Shown here one piece after another: positions 26,101-41,100 of a stretch of 64,000 bases of DNA. Numbering within the stretch: the first letter of the stretch is position 1; every line of letters starts with the position of its first letter. Location of the stretch: assembly GCA_008360975.2 (NCBI GenBank), contig CM039182.1:104997443-105061442 (forward strand), in the 5' to 3' direction. The stretch comes from Lichenostomus cassidix. Lineage: Eukaryota > Chordata > Aves > Passeriformes > Meliphagidae. The position numbers were made by a program, and so were the translations under genes. A model generated the notes under the pieces. It was not told where the DNA came from. It did no database searches and saw only the letters and a program-made list of their open reading frames with translations.

Positions 26101-29100
26101 GTGGGATGCCACACACACTCAGAGATTGCTCTTTCTGTGCTAGATTGCCCTTTCTGTGCTAGATTGCCCAAAGGTCTCAGGCAGAACACTGAAGACTGAG
26201 GCTATTGTCAGCTTAAGATCTGTGCATTTCTTGAGTGCATCTTCAAACCTCTCCTTGCCCCCAGTGTCACTACTGTAAGAGAACAGATCCTATGCATGCT
26301 GCTTTACTTATGGATGGAAAGACCAAATGCTGCTGGAAGGGTTCAAGGGGGCTGTGGGAACCAATGAGGATGCCCTAGTTAAGGGGAATATTTTAGTGAA
26401 AAACAATGCAATGCAATTTTCCATTGTTAAAATCTGTAGAAACACCTGAAATGCCTATGTTCCTTGTCAATATTATCAGATGTAAAACATTTTTCTGTCA
26501 TGACTAACTCAGAACTCTGTAGAGGATATCAACAGTATCAAAATAGCATAGGAAACTTTGGGATGCATAATCAAGGGTTTTTAAAAAAAGTCTGTTAGCA
26601 AAAATAGCAAGTTTCCATCAACCTCTCTCCCAGATGACACTTACAGTTTTGGTATTTCTATGCATGTACAAAGTCCATTTCCTATTGTATTTCCCATCTC
26701 ACAACTCCTTTGGGGAAACATAATTCATAAACAAACAATTCCCAGAGTAGATAACTAAATCTCCCTGCTGACCCCTTTCCATATTACCCAACAATAATAA
26801 CAGAGGCACAGTCTCTGCATTGCCATTCTTTGGTGTGTTTATGCTGTTTTAGTAATGATGTAATGGAAAGAAAGTGACATGCTATTATTACTATTGTTAT
26901 GCCAAGGACCGCAAGGAAGCATTGGTATTCTTTAAGGTTTTATTTTTCCACTTAAAAATGACAGCCTTTCCAGGGCTTTCTAACCATTAAATGTTACAAA
27001 AGGTAAAAATATTCCATCAGAAACTTTAAAAAATGTGCTACTTGAAAAAATGTTTTTTTAAAAAACATTTATACAGCTGATAAGTTTTGAGCAATGCCTT
27101 TTATGAGCAATGTCACAAGGTTACACACTGTGGGCCTCAGCAGTCTTTGTGTCCCATGCATGGGAAGACAGTGACAGAAGTGACTACAGCTAACTATACT
27201 CTTGGCCTTCCATTCCCTCTGAAAGGGTGGGGAAGCCTCTGCAAGACAGACCCCATTCCCTTCTGGCCCCTCAGAACAACCATCCACAGCAACACACATG
27301 AAGAGAAAGCTGGACTCTGCCCCCTTTCTCTCCATGCTAGCTGTGTACAGGTCAAGAAAACCCTACAATCAACTTCTGAGATTGTCTGAAGCCTATGTGA
27401 CTTCCATGAGCACCACATACTTCAGGAACAGAACAAAATCCATTTAGTCTGCCTTCCCTCCAGCTGTTTGCAGACTTTTGTTGAAAGTCAAAATTTAATC
27501 CTTATACAGGTGTACAGAGTTGGACTGAGGAATTAACGCACTTGAGGTTTGGCAAAGATAGGGTGTGAGCTGGGGAGGAAGAGAAAGACACAGAGACCTG
27601 TTCAGAGAGCAGCAGCTGAAGTTTCTGAAGGAAGCCACCTGAAGTGTGACACTAAGTGCCTATCATAGAGGTCAAGGCTCAACAGCTGTGAGTCAGCCTG
27701 GAGACATTTCACCTGTGAAGGTACTGGAAAATCAGCAAGGCACATCCTGAAAAGAACAGAGAACCAGCAAAGAAGAATGTGGCCATTCTTTCTCATTTTT
27801 GGAAGCCCAGCCTTAGCAAGCTTTGGAGCCTTCTACATTAGTACGTTAGAGAGTGCACAGCTCTCCCATGTAATTTTGGCATTTACATCAGTGCATTAAC
27901 AACGGAAATTACTTCCAAAACAGTTCTCATTCTTTTGATTTCTCTTTGTCACAATAATGATTCATCTCCCAGCCTCAGCGCTCCATATGCAAGTAACTCC
28001 AGGAGACCAAATAAAAACATGGGAGACTAGGAATCTATTATGCAAAAGAACTGAGGAACCTACATTCTCTGCAATTCAAAATTCTGTTAAATTTGACAAA
28101 ATTTATTTTTGAATTGTCATTTTCTACTCTCAAACACAGAGAGATGGTTTGTCAAGGGAAGGGATGAAAAAGTACCTTCCAAGAACATACTCCAAGCTCC
28201 AAGCTAAAGGTTCTGCCTTTATCTTTACATTAAAGAAAATGCCAATGCCAAATGTATACTTCAAATGGATATCCTAAATGATAAAAGGAAACAAACTATT
28301 TCAGAGCATCTCTTAGGGCTCAAAGTTAATGTCTGCTGAGACTGGATTTATTATATTAAGCACAGATGAAAATTGTGCCGCAATTTCACAACACATAACT
28401 TTATGTATTTATTTCTGTGACCATGTCATGCCCAAAAGCTGTGTAGCTGGCATTTTCAGTGTATACACAATTGCAGCCATTTACACCGCCCTCACAATAT
28501 TAAAATTTTCCATTACCTGGAGATTCAAAATCTCCAACAAGTCTCAGCTCTTCTTACAAGACAGCTTCCTTAAATTGCAATAGTGCCCCAGGGAGCCTGT
28601 GTCACTTAGCTTAGTGGCCATGCAGCACACAATGAAGTTGTTATGGAGACTGATGCCTCCCCAGCAATTATATGGTGTAATTAGTGTTGGCTGCTACAAC
28701 ATAACTATCAATCTGTCTCCATGGAAACTACCAAAAAACCTGTATTTTTAAGGTTTCAGCAACTGGTCTTTTTTATAGAACCCTATGATGCAGTGAAGTG
28801 CACACTGATTGCCTTCTCTGCTTGAAGCTCAGCTGAGAAACACATTTTCTTTTCCAAGGTATTTGCATAGTCCGCATGGTGACTCACAGGAATCAAATAT
28901 GTGTGGCAAGAATAAATGTACATATTTCATACAGTGAGGACCAATCACAAATCAACAAGGATTTTTATAATTTTAAATTATTTTTATGCATATATGTGTG
29001 AATATCCCCCTGCATGACAGTGCACAAGGTGTGTAGATGGAAGATACTCAGTCCTACTCTTATGAGCCCCTTCTTGGAATCCTTGACAACTTTAGGGTCA

Positions 29101-32100
29101 CAGAAGCTCTCTCTCAGATTAGAGATGCACTTCTAACCACAATTTTGCCACAAAGAGCAAAGACCAGCAGAGTCCAGATGGGTCTAGCACAAAATTCTCC
29201 CACTCTCCCAGGGCTTTGGCTTGCAGCTGCATAGTTTTCCCAGGTTGGGTGAGCAGAGATCTTGAAACAGTCTTGCACAAAGTGCAGGATCTTTGCCGAA
29301 TGAAAACGCACTGTGTTTATGGAACTTCAGTGGGAGTTTATGACATTTTTGCCTAAAGCTGTATGAGGTCCAAGCCAAGAAAGCAATGTGATTTTCAGCC
29401 AAGAATCTTACTGTCACTTTTGCCTGAGCCCAGCAGCATGCAAAGAAGACACTACTTCAGTCTACAGTATAACCAAGTGGGCAAGTGCCAGAAAACCGAA
29501 CACATTCTTCTTCTAGTTATGATATATATATAACATTTTTTAACAGACTTTTAAACTCCAGAATCCTGTTCCATTAGGGCAGAGAAGAAAAAGGAGAGAC
29601 ATTTGCTTCAGAAGGTACCCATGGCAGGACTCTTTTATAAATTTCCTGCAAGTAAATAGCCCCCAGCAGAATTTCTAGCATTTGCATGCTAAGCAGCAGT
29701 GAGAGGGGAATTAAGAGGTATACAAATTGAAGCACATGCTTGGCAGAGGCTTTAAGATTGCAACAATGTAGAAAAGCATGAATTAATTTTATCTCTCTGG
29801 GTTGGTTTGTCCCTGGAATTACGGCAAATAAAATGCTCACATGAACTGCTATGTGTGAAGAGAGGTGCAGTGAGCATAACCAGGCTAGAAGCCCCAGACG
29901 ACTTGCATTTATGGCCTCTCCATTTTATGAGAAGCAGAAAAAAAAGAATTTCTACTTTAATAAAAATATCAGTACTTCTCCAGCCACTAAGATGGATCTC
30001 AACAATTTTTTTTGACATGAAGAGGGATCTAGTCTATCCATTCTCTTCAAGACACCATGGGGAGCAAACAAATAAAAACACAGACACAAAATATAAAATC
30101 CAAGACTACAGGAGTCATTCTGAGTAGCAGGAGATATTTTGGGGGAAGACTAAACCTGCTGGGGTGTAAGTACAGTGAGCACACAGTCAGTACACAGAAC
30201 CCACAGATAAAAGATGCTTTCAGACACTCCTGCAAAGCTGCTTTCGCAATGTCTGGCAGCCAGCATTAAACACAGGATGACCCGGGGCAAACACATCTAA
30301 AGTTAACAAACAAGGAACCAAAGCAGCTGTCAGAGGATGCTTTTATGTATTAGGGAGCCTCCAACACTGTTCAGATAAACTATAGATTACGTAATAGTGC
30401 CTGGGATGGTTGTACAGAAAATAGTTGCATACTCCTGATCTGATTAATCTATATTTCCTTCCAACCCATGCATAGGAAAATCAGAGTAAAGCTCAATGCA
30501 ACCTAATTTCAGTTATTCAATTTCCTTTCCTCAGGTGAGGGAGGAAGAAAGAGAGAATTCAAAATCCACTGACTTTCCCATTTGTCCTTTCTCTTTATAA
30601 CAAGGTGCCTCAATAGGTTCCTACTGGGAACAAGCAGAATTCCCAACTACTAGTTTATTAGGGTAACACTGAACCGGATACGGGAATATGAATTCATAAG
30701 TAACAAGTATCTTGCTGCATTTTTCCATTCTATTCATGATTTAAATTATTTCTGCTGCTTAACTTTTAAAGACCCTAACAGGCTTCATCACCATATATAG
30801 ATTGGCAACCTTAATCAAAACAAATGCACTGACAGCACTGTTAGAGCTCATTAGCATTCTCACCAGAGGCTTCTGTCTGTATATATGAGCATCTCCAGGT
30901 TTTTCTTTCCAGTACATGACCCATGATATTAGCACAGCTTTCAAATTAAAACAAGAAATCTCAGCACAGCTTCAAATCCTTGCTCTTCTGGGGAATAGAT
31001 CTGTGCAAGTCTATGACAAAGCATTTCATATTTCTTGGACTTCTTAAAAACTTTTTTGGTGTTGTTTTATAGATCACTTCACTGATTTTTTTGGCATTTC
31101 TCACAAATTTATACAGATATGACTAACACACATACTATGTGCTTTCACAGAAAAAGTACAGGGAGCATTTGTCACTATAATTATCACACAGGACTATATA
31201 CACAGATGAAACCTGTGCTTCGTCTGTCTCTGCAGAAAGCAATACTCTGACATGAAAGCTGTCAGAAATCATTACAGGGAGGAATTTAAAAACCTCATAC
31301 ATTGATTAAGTTGCCACAGCCAAAGTAAAGACCATAACAACAAGTTATGACCAAACTCCAGTTTTTAAGTGAATGAAAAATTAGAGGGCAGGGAGGCCAA
31401 ATATGTGAGCTTCACAAAGAATGTGTCTTTGGATGTGCAAAGCAGAGCTGATCAGATCTCATGGTTAGTTTATTGGAAATGAAGCTGTGACAACGATCTC
31501 AGCCCCAGCTCATCAGTCACATAGGTACAAAGCATCCAAATGGAAAACAGATTTTCTGATTCTCTGCACCTCCCTAGAGGCCTCTGCTGCTGTCTGAGGA
31601 CTACAGCATTCTCCTTTCTTGGCTCATTTGCAAGATAAACATATTCAGGCCTCAAACGCTGCTCCTTTCCAACTGCTGGTGAAAACTCCAGTCAGTCTGA
31701 GAGATTAAGAGGATGATCTAGGGCACTACTCAATCCAAGAAAAATGCTCATGTGGGAATGCAAAGCTGTTGTTGTGACCAGAGGTGGTTTTTTTTTCCAC
31801 TGGATCCCATTCTACAAGTCCAGATTCAAATACTTTCTATCTTTATTCTTTAGCCACATCATTAACTTCCTTCCTTTTCATTTTTTTTTTAAGGGAGCCA
31901 GACACTTAAACAGATTTTTACAGTGCTAGCTAAATGCTGCTTTTCTGCACTTACGATGATTTAAGATGTGACTGACACAGCCCTCATACCTGAGCAATGC
32001 TGAGCTGGATCAGTACATAGTTTTAACACTTTCAAACACCTGCAGGAAGTAGTATTAATGATCAGACAGATGGGACTTAAATCTTTACTACACAATACAT

Positions 32101-35100
32101 AAATTTATAGTTCCTAGTAGAAACAAGGTTCCTTGGGAGAGTTTTTTGGGAGCTGGTAGATCAGCCCCTACCCTTCAGGCAAGTGCCAGTTCAGCTCTTG
32201 CTTTCTGCCTGTCCATGTCTGTCTCTGCAGTCTCTTTTGATCCCTGTTCTAAAACAGATGTATAGTGCTTCCAAACTTTTCAAGTATTCCCTGACCTCTA
32301 ACCCCAAATCAGCTCCATTTCAGCATTTGGAGCAGCAGTTCCTTCATGCTCCTCATGCATGCTTGAACAGGTATTGTAGAACTTCAAAATAAGTCACATA
32401 GCAACCTTTAAAACACTAGTGGAAGACACTAGGGACACTGTGGTGTTGATAAAATTATTAGTGCTACAAACAGATCTCATGTCTTCATTACTTATTGCCC
32501 TCTTTGAACTCAAGATAAGATATATAATTTGAGCACTGGGTTAGAAGCTACAACAGGAAAAGGACTAATTGCTCTGTCACAAAAACCTTCCAGGCAAGAT
32601 AATTAAACCATGTACATTAAAAAGCATGCACTTTTAAGGCTAAAGAACAGATTAAATTCTCACAGTGACACTGGCACAAGTTTTTAGTTGCTACAAAGGC
32701 ACATAATTGCATTGTCACCAGTGGCTAGAACAAACTTTGTATCACTTTTGTCTAGAGATGGCCAAACCCCCACTAATCTAGAAACTTTGGGAAAGCTTTG
32801 ATCCAGTCCAGACTTCATGGCTCTGATCCACTTCAGCTGGGATGGACCCAAAATCTGCTTAAAATATATTTCACAACATGTCTTTGCCTGCATTTTTTTC
32901 CAATAGGTCATAAATACCACATGTAGAACCATTTACCCTCATTCACAACACCTACTAGCAGAGCCAGCTATTCCAATCTCCAACCCAGAATGTTTAAAAA
33001 AAAAAAAGCAAAAAAAAACCCCAAAACCAAAAAACAAACAAACAAAAAATACTCAAGAGCAAGTTTTAGATTACTCCTACCAAGGAGAAAGCAAGCTAAG
33101 GTACTAAAATCTGCACTGTCAGAATGTTTGGAAGAAATTCAAACTAGTAAGAAACTCCATGTGACTTGTACAGTGGGAAACAGCTTGCAAAGCACAAACC
33201 AAGCCATGTCACTCCATTTTTGTTATCCCCAGAAAAAACAGTTTCATTTGACTACAGTTTCTAAAGAAGCATGTTATGCAAGTCTACGATTTTGGTTTGG
33301 GGTTTTTTGGTAGGGTTTTTTTGAGGGCGTTGGTTTTTTTGGGTTTTTTGTTTGGTTGGTTTGGTTTTTGTTGTTGCTGTTTTTTGGTTTTGGGGTTGGT
33401 TTTGGTTTTTTCATAATGTAACAGTTTCATTCACTGTAGTAGGAAAGGTGAGATCACAAACCACACAGGAAGGTTGTGGTTTTCAGATGACCTAGCTGAG
33501 AGTGATGAAACTAAATAAAATCTAACCAGGGCAAAGGAGTCTAACAAGCTCTTTTGACTGTATTCACCACTGATAATTTAAGAAATGAGTTATTAATAGC
33601 TTAAATCAAGTACAGCCAGACCCTAGATCCACAGATCATAGGATAATTCCTGTTGGAATGGACCTCAGGAAGTCAGACTGGGTTGCTTAGGGTTTATCCA
33701 GTTTGGTCTCATAAACCTTCAAAGACGGAAACAGCACAGCCTTCCTGGGCAACCTCTGCCCTTGCCTGACTTGTCCTTGGGGTGAAAAAATTCTTCCTTG
33801 TACCTAATCTGAACCTCTCTGTTTATCATGCACACTCATCCCTACGCAGCACTGTGAATAGCCTGGATCTGTCTTTTGGATGATTTCCCCATAGCTACTG
33901 AGTGGCTGCTCTTTGTTGGGTGCATCCAAAGATGTCCCTCTTCCAGGCTGAGCAAGCCTGGTCTAGCAGCCACTACCCAAAAGGCAAGTGATCCAGTCCC
34001 CTGACTTTCTTGGCAACCCTCTGCCAAATTCACTCCAGTTTATCAATATCTTCCCTGTACTGTGGTGTCTAAAACAAGGCCTGATGTCGACTAACAAGTG
34101 CTGTGGAGAGGGTCATGATCACTTCCATGAATTTACTGTCTATGCTATTGTAAGTACAGCCCAGGATACTTCAGGTGTTTTTAGCTGCCAGGACACACTG
34201 CTGCATCATGTCCAGCTTGCTGTATACCAGAATCCCAGGTCCTTTTCCACAGAGTTGCTTCCCAGCTGTGCAGTCCCCATGCTCTATTATTGCCACCAAC
34301 TCTTCCTTCCCATGCACAGGGGTTCACATATGCACTTGATGAATTTTCTATTATTTCTGTTGGCCCCTTCTTCCAGCCTGTCCAGATCCCTCTGGAAGGC
34401 AACTCTATGTTCCAGTGTTATTGACTGGTCCTCCCAAATTGGTGTCCCTTGGAAATGTGAGTGCACTCTCTTACTTCTCATTCTTCAATAAAGGTGTTAA
34501 ATAGGAAGGGACCCAGGACAAATCCTTGTGCCACTCCACTTGTCACAAGATTCCAGTTAGAGTAGGAATCATTAACCCCTATCTTCTGAACCTGATCCTC
34601 CAACCATTTTCTTTTTACCCATCTAGTTGTCTGCCCATTCAGACTGTAACAGTCTAATTTAGATATAATAATATTATGGGACATTCGATCAAAAGCCCTG
34701 TTAATGTCAAGGCAAATGACATCCTCAGCTCTCTCCTGCAACAAAACCAGTGAGAGTTCTGGTACTGAACTTCAGGGAATTAGTTTTAACTTTTGGCTCA
34801 GGAAAGACACACTGCAAACAATGGCTGGTGCACACACTCAGAAGGAATATTCTCCAAAACGCCTTCGGAAAGTATAGGCTTGTATTACTGGAATTCAGTA
34901 GTCCAAATCCTTAGCTGCAATAATCACCCCAGTTCCATTAGATTCAGTTTATACACAGTATTTCATCTCAGGTAATGATCCTGGGTTATTACACACCTGA
35001 TACTTATTGCCTCAACTCTACATGCAGATTGCACAGACCTAGGAAGCATCAATGAGGAGTAGCAAGAGAAACTAGAGATGTAGAAATTCCTCAGCTCTCC

Positions 35101-38100
35101 TGGGAGATGCACAGATCCACTGTGTTCCTGTGAGGGTCTTTCTCTTACCTTTGCAAGAAAACTCCAGGCTGCATATTGCCCTGAGGTTGTGCTGCTTTTT
35201 AGTTTCACTGCGTGCAACATCAGAAAGAATCCCAACAGTCCACTGCAAGGGATGGGAAAGTTTGTTAATAAAACCTCTTAATTTCAACTAAACCACCTCT
35301 TACAGACATCTTGATTTTCCTAATGCAGAATTGCAGTGTTAATCCCATTTGGAGAAAGAAAGCTGGCGGACAAGAAGCTTACATTATGTCCAGTACATCT
35401 AGGGTTTTGTTCAGTCAGTGACTAGAATCTGAGTCAAGTAAGTCTGGTGCTCTTATGGCTGATCTCTAATGCTCTTGCATAATCAGAAAAGTAGAGATTA
35501 TTGGAAACATGAGGCAAAATATTAACTTCAGGCATTGAAATGGCTCTGAATAACAGCAATACTAATTTCAGCAGGAGCCACACATATTTGGCAACCAACT
35601 CTCTTCAACCTCCACAGAGCCTTGTACTGAAAAAATAACCTCTGGAAAGTTTCTGCCTGAAGCTTTCAAGCTGTTTAAACTTCATGAAGCCTAAATTCCA
35701 GTTAGGAAGTCAAATGCATCTCTACTGTATAACAAATAGATGACTCAGTAGTGCTGGGAACAGAATACTTGAAAGTTTTCTGCTGACAATTAAGAGAATT
35801 TTGATTCTCAAGTCATATAGGACAGAAGTCCCCAGTGCTCCTGTAGCCAAGACTACTCTAAAGGGAATTCTGTTCCACATCTCACCAGACTTTATGGAGT
35901 TTATGAGGTTTGGCTCTGGATTTTGTTCCACTTGTGGCGTATGTACAACCCACTGATTGTGAACTGGTGAAACAATGCAAACCAGCAAGCAGGGAACAGA
36001 AAAGGACTTAAAAATATGTAAGGCACAAATTACTGTGAGGCATAAGAGATTACAAAGTACTGTGAGAAGCTGCTTGGAAAAGAAGATAGGATCAACACAG
36101 CAAACAAGTGGTGAAGCAAAAAGTGCCTTGGTATTCGCAGAGGGTATGCTGTTCTGAATGGTGATGCCATACTGGTTAGTCCCCTCTCTACAATAGCAGG
36201 AAGGGTGGAAAATGGTGGCTCCCGAGGTCAGAAGTTCTGTGCTGGGCACCAGTATATCAGCCAAGTGCTGTTCCCTCTCAATACATGTGGCCAAGTTCCA
36301 TCACAGCTACATGTCCATAAAGGCACCAAAGAGTAGAGTAAGATAATTTCCCAGGAGTAGAAGGTACCAGGAATTCTCACACTGAGGCATAGCACGAGAT
36401 CTTTTAGGATGTGTGTGAACCCTGAAGCCAAGGAAGCAGATGCTGCTTTGATGACAAACGATTAGCCTAAACTCAGCAACTTGTTGCAGAGGATGAAGTG
36501 CTGAACGGTAGAGCATTCCACTCTGAGAAATTAGTCAGTTCAATGAACCAACATTGCCCATATTTTTAAGAGTCCTGTAGCTTACGTTTGTTCCAGATCT
36601 TCGGCCCTGCTGTGAGGGGCTTTCAGTCAGAAAGATTTGAAGATGTTTAGTGTATCTCCAGAGATAAAAAAGTGAAACAGTGAATACCTAAAATATTGAT
36701 CCCACAATTAACACCAATTTATTTCTTTAAATAATTTGAGCACTTTGCACCTTACTGTTGATGCTTCAGATATTCTGCAGAGGCAATAGGTTTGCTACAT
36801 CAGTTGCCCTTACCTTACATTGTAGAAGTTTTCCTCCATATCCCACATTCTACAAAGACACTAGACTACAAGATGTAAGAGAGAAACTGGGAGGCTTTTT
36901 TCTCCATCTAACCATTCCTTTACCCTTCCTCTAGTGTACAGTGCTATCCACTACACATGTACTGAAGGTGGGCCAATGGAAACAGAAGTGGGAGGCTACC
37001 ACAGTGGCAAAATTGTAATGAAGTAAAAGAGAAGAATATCTGGGCCAGACAGATATCCATTAGTGCCTGCAGTTGGACCTCGCCTCCAAGAAAAATAGAT
37101 TTCACCTGCCTACAGAATACCTAATTGCAAGTTACTTGTAGTGTGTATAGTACACCCTTGGAAAAACATAACAAAAACTATGTACATTAGAAATTATTTA
37201 ACAATCATTCTCAATATCCCCTTTCAACGGAAAATCCAGATACAAGTAAGAAAATCTGTATCAGGAAATATTTTTGCAACCAGTTAGCATGAAAATATCT
37301 TTTTCCCCTCTAAAAAAACCAACTTTCATCTGGTAAAAGACTGGAGGGGGAAGGGGGGAAGGCAGGAATTTATTTTTTTTTTTCTTTAATTAAGTTCTAT
37401 AGAAAACATATTTATGTTGTCCTGTGAGAATTATGCTATCAAGCAGTGAATTTTGCTACTCAAAATAATGGAATGCTTGTTAAAGCTTTTCCTTTTTACC
37501 CAAAACAGCATTCTGCCAAATAACAAAATGTACAGGCAAATAAATCCATGTGCACCCATATACTGCTGAAGACTAATACTTAGTAATTACTGCAAATGGC
37601 AAGTTTGGGCTAATCCGACTTCAGAAGCATTTGAGAGATGCTATGTATCAAAGCTTTGCTACATTTGATAAACATAATTTTACTGGTGACTGGGAACTCT
37701 AATGATCAGCACTCACTCAAGGACACACATACACTTTCAGGCCGTTTGAATCTCAGGCCATCAAATGCATATCCACAGATATGCAAAGATATATTATCTG
37801 CAATTCTACTGGTTTATGGCAACAGTAACTAGTACAAGTAAGGCTTTACATGCTCCAAAATCTTTAACTGAGAGTCAAGGCTGGAATTCAATGGGATCTC
37901 TTATTTTGAAAACATTTACATGATCTGTTATAGAGAGGTTACCTGGCACAGCAGCTGCTATGGAACCTGTAGAAGTACAGGAATGGAAAATCCAAGGCAC
38001 TGAAGAGATCACCTGAGGGACAAAGCAATACACTCAGTACATGGTGGGAAAAAAATTACCCACTGTTACAAGCAAGGCAACAGCAATTACATGAACCTTA

Positions 38101-41100
38101 CTAGTTTAACATTCCTTTGAGTCTTTACAGCTGGCTGACTTTTCATTTATGATACTTTCCACATTTCTGGTGTGTTTAATGATTTCTCTCTGACCTTGCC
38201 TCTAGCCAGTTCCTGCCTTTGGTTGAAAAAAGGGAAAAGGGCTATATAAGAGCATTCTTTCCTGGTATTCAGAAGGTCCTGCTTAAGCAGCATTTGCTGC
38301 TGATACATTGTGGACAGACATGTATCATATCCACTTCTTTTATTACACAGCATGTGATAGTTCCTACTGCAGCAACAGGAAACACATATGGTGGCTGCTT
38401 TCCCCTCTAGCATTTGAACTCTGTAACACAGAGCATGTTGAGAGGTTTAAATAAGTTCTCCTAGGTCTAAGTACAGCTCTTGAGTACTTTCATTTCCAGG
38501 AACCTGGGCCCTGGTTGCTCTCAGTAGCAATTCCCAGGAGTTCTCTGGCCTTCAGGCTCCACAGATTTGCAGGAAGCTCCATCTTTCACTTTTTGAAATG
38601 CAGGACTGTTTTGCTTAACATGTATGTCTATCCTGATGGGGGTTGCCTATATACACAATCAGCACTACCAGGAAAAGGGGGAATTAATGTTTCTTTAAAT
38701 GCTTCCTTCTTTGTTTTTCTGGCTGAACAAATGTCTAATGAAAGCAACAGATGATCATCTTTACCCTTCTAACTAACTATGAAAACACCAATATGGTAGG
38801 AATATTAGCCATCATAAAATATTAAATTTCCCCATTTTTACTGCTTGATCTGTTGCTACTTCAAATCCTATCATGGGCCCAAGCAATGAGATCTGTGTTA
38901 TGAAAGCAACAAAACAAAATCTCTGTATAGCACTGATGACAATGCAAAGAAGGAAACTCAGTTCTATATGGACTGCTGGGACATTGCCCTGAAGAGGACA
39001 TGTTGACTTAGGGAATCCTTGCTCTTTACCATGCACCACCTCAAAAACTATTCTTTGTTGTCTGTCTCATGCTGCTTGTCTGCAAAGGGAAGCTAAGAAA
39101 GGTATTGGGAAATATTATGCAAATTACACCTAGTTATATACCCTTCTCTTCTCTTCCTACATAATAACATATTATTGGTCATATTCAGGGTTAAAATCCT
39201 AAGGGTTTGGTCTCTGAAAACACGCATAGAAAGAAAAAGCAATATGGAAACCTAAAAAAGGAACAACCCAAATCACTTTACCTGCTGGATGGGATGCAGA
39301 GGCCAACAGCACCACACTAAAAAATAAATAAAAAAAATAATTGGATATTACAGAACCTATGACATAGGCTGAAGACTATGAATTCACAGCTTTGTGTTTG
39401 CTTTTTCATGGTGGAACTTATTTCAATTAAGTAGAGTAACTGAGACACAAGTATCAATTAAAAGAGAAGCTGATTGGGAAGGAATCTCGGGGGTCACCTA
39501 ATAAAATTTCTCACCTGAAGCAGGATTATCACGAACATTTGATCATGCCCTCTGGTTCTGTCTCAAAAAGCCATACCTCAAAAACCTACCAGCATAGAGA
39601 TTCCACACCTGTCTGGTTAACTTGTCCCAGGGCAACTCTACCATCCTAGCAAATACGTTTTTCCTGCTGTCCCATTTTTGAACCACCAAAGTTGCAGTGT
39701 ATGGTTGTTGTTTCATATTAAGTCAAATACTGCATTTAGACAAGTTTAAAAAGACATGAAAATAAAACCAAATACCAGCCCAAATGATTCACAATAATAT
39801 TTTCAGAAAGATACAAGTGAAGAAGAAAATCAGCTATAACCAGTTCTTTATCTGAAGCATCACTTAAGATTTCTGAGGTCTTACAAAGACCTCACCCTCT
39901 TGGATTTGCAGTATAGGCTGTAGAGAGCCTTACTTAGTGTTACGGATTTTTGTTGTAAATTTCTTCTTTTTTTTTTTTTAATGCAAATTTTTCATTCTAA
40001 ATTGCTTCTAAGGTTAGAAGGCTACAGAAATATTCTGGGGCACTGTGAGATGGGATAAGTATGCATGTCTGTAGAGCTACAGCTTCTTCCAGTTACCAAC
40101 AACATACATCCATGACAAACACTAAGGACAAGTGGCAGAAGAAGAGTGTCTGGAGAGTTTGCTTCTTGATAAGGAGCAAGCACTTCACTTACAGAGGTAA
40201 AAAGACATTAATTAACGTTATAAATGCTCAAGCATTCCAGGACAACTCCCTTTTCCAGTGTTAACACAGCTACTGTTTCCAAACCTGTTCACTCACAGCT
40301 GGTCCCAGCTCTCAACATGACCAAGCTACCATGCTTGATGACCTGCCCTTGGCAAGCTCTGGTGAATCTCAGCATCACTCACAGAGGCACTGGCAGCAAA
40401 AGAGCAAGGATATCCCATGGCCAAGGAAGCCATGGGGGGAAGCTTGTCACTGAAATCAGCTGTGGAACACAAGCAGCTGAAAGAGGAAAGGGTTTATGAG
40501 GGATGGACAGGCAGGTATGTTAGGCTTCACATTTTATAAGTCTTTGAAAGGCATCAGCTGGTACAGTATGTTCATATTCTCAATATTCATACATGTTTTT
40601 AAAAGACATGGTTGCCACAAAGATATTAAACAAGGTAAAGCACATCACTAGAAGTAGGTAATTTCCCCTACCCCTGATCCACACACCCTGTCAAGAGATG
40701 CCAACAGTAATTCACAATAAACAGGCCCAATTCCTCAGTTTCCTTGTAAAAAGAGAAAAGGAGGCAACAGTCTACTGCTTTTGACTGAATAACAGAGAAA
40801 ATAGGAGACTTGCAGGGCAAGTGAAACTGTATCAACAGTGATGAGAAGTAGGACTAAACCATATTTCTCCACTTGCTTTTCGCATTATTGCATTTTAAAC
40901 AAAAACACTCAGATTGGGAAATACTCAGAGAGAAACTTCCTTCTGCAACCAAGAGGAATTGATAACCCTACCAGACATCCCAGCTTTTGGTCCAAAGAAA
41001 ACACAAGAGGAAAACAAAATTTTATTTATGAAGTGCAGGGCAGGTTAAGGCAAATGGATTAGATGGCATTACAGCTGCTCTGTAGCTCTGCTCTGAATGA

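Larger units (their letters stand above)
17604..35148 (-). other. TMEM241: TMEM241 intron 13 (17.5 kb)
   Basis: This is the largest intron of the gene. It contains a degraded possible CR1 near 18.2-18.4 kb, tandem X-box-like motifs at 23040-23070, a 19-bp tandem repeat at 26123-26169, an X-box/homeobox-motif cluster near 28.6-28.9 kb, an A/C-rich and T/G-rich inverted pair at 33.0-33.4 kb and a 1.1-kb CR1 at 33.6-34.8 kb. No further TMEM241 coding is needed, because exons 13 and 14 join in phase. Confidence 0.75.

Noticed and set aside
33988..34491. 167-codon open frame on plus
   Set aside because: It is the antisense shadow of the CR1 element on the minus strand.
35722..36294. 190-codon open frame on minus inside intron 12
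   Set aside because: No recognisable domain and mixed composition. One frame of this size is about what chance gives in six frames of 64 kb of AT-rich DNA, and exons 12 and 13 join in phase without it.
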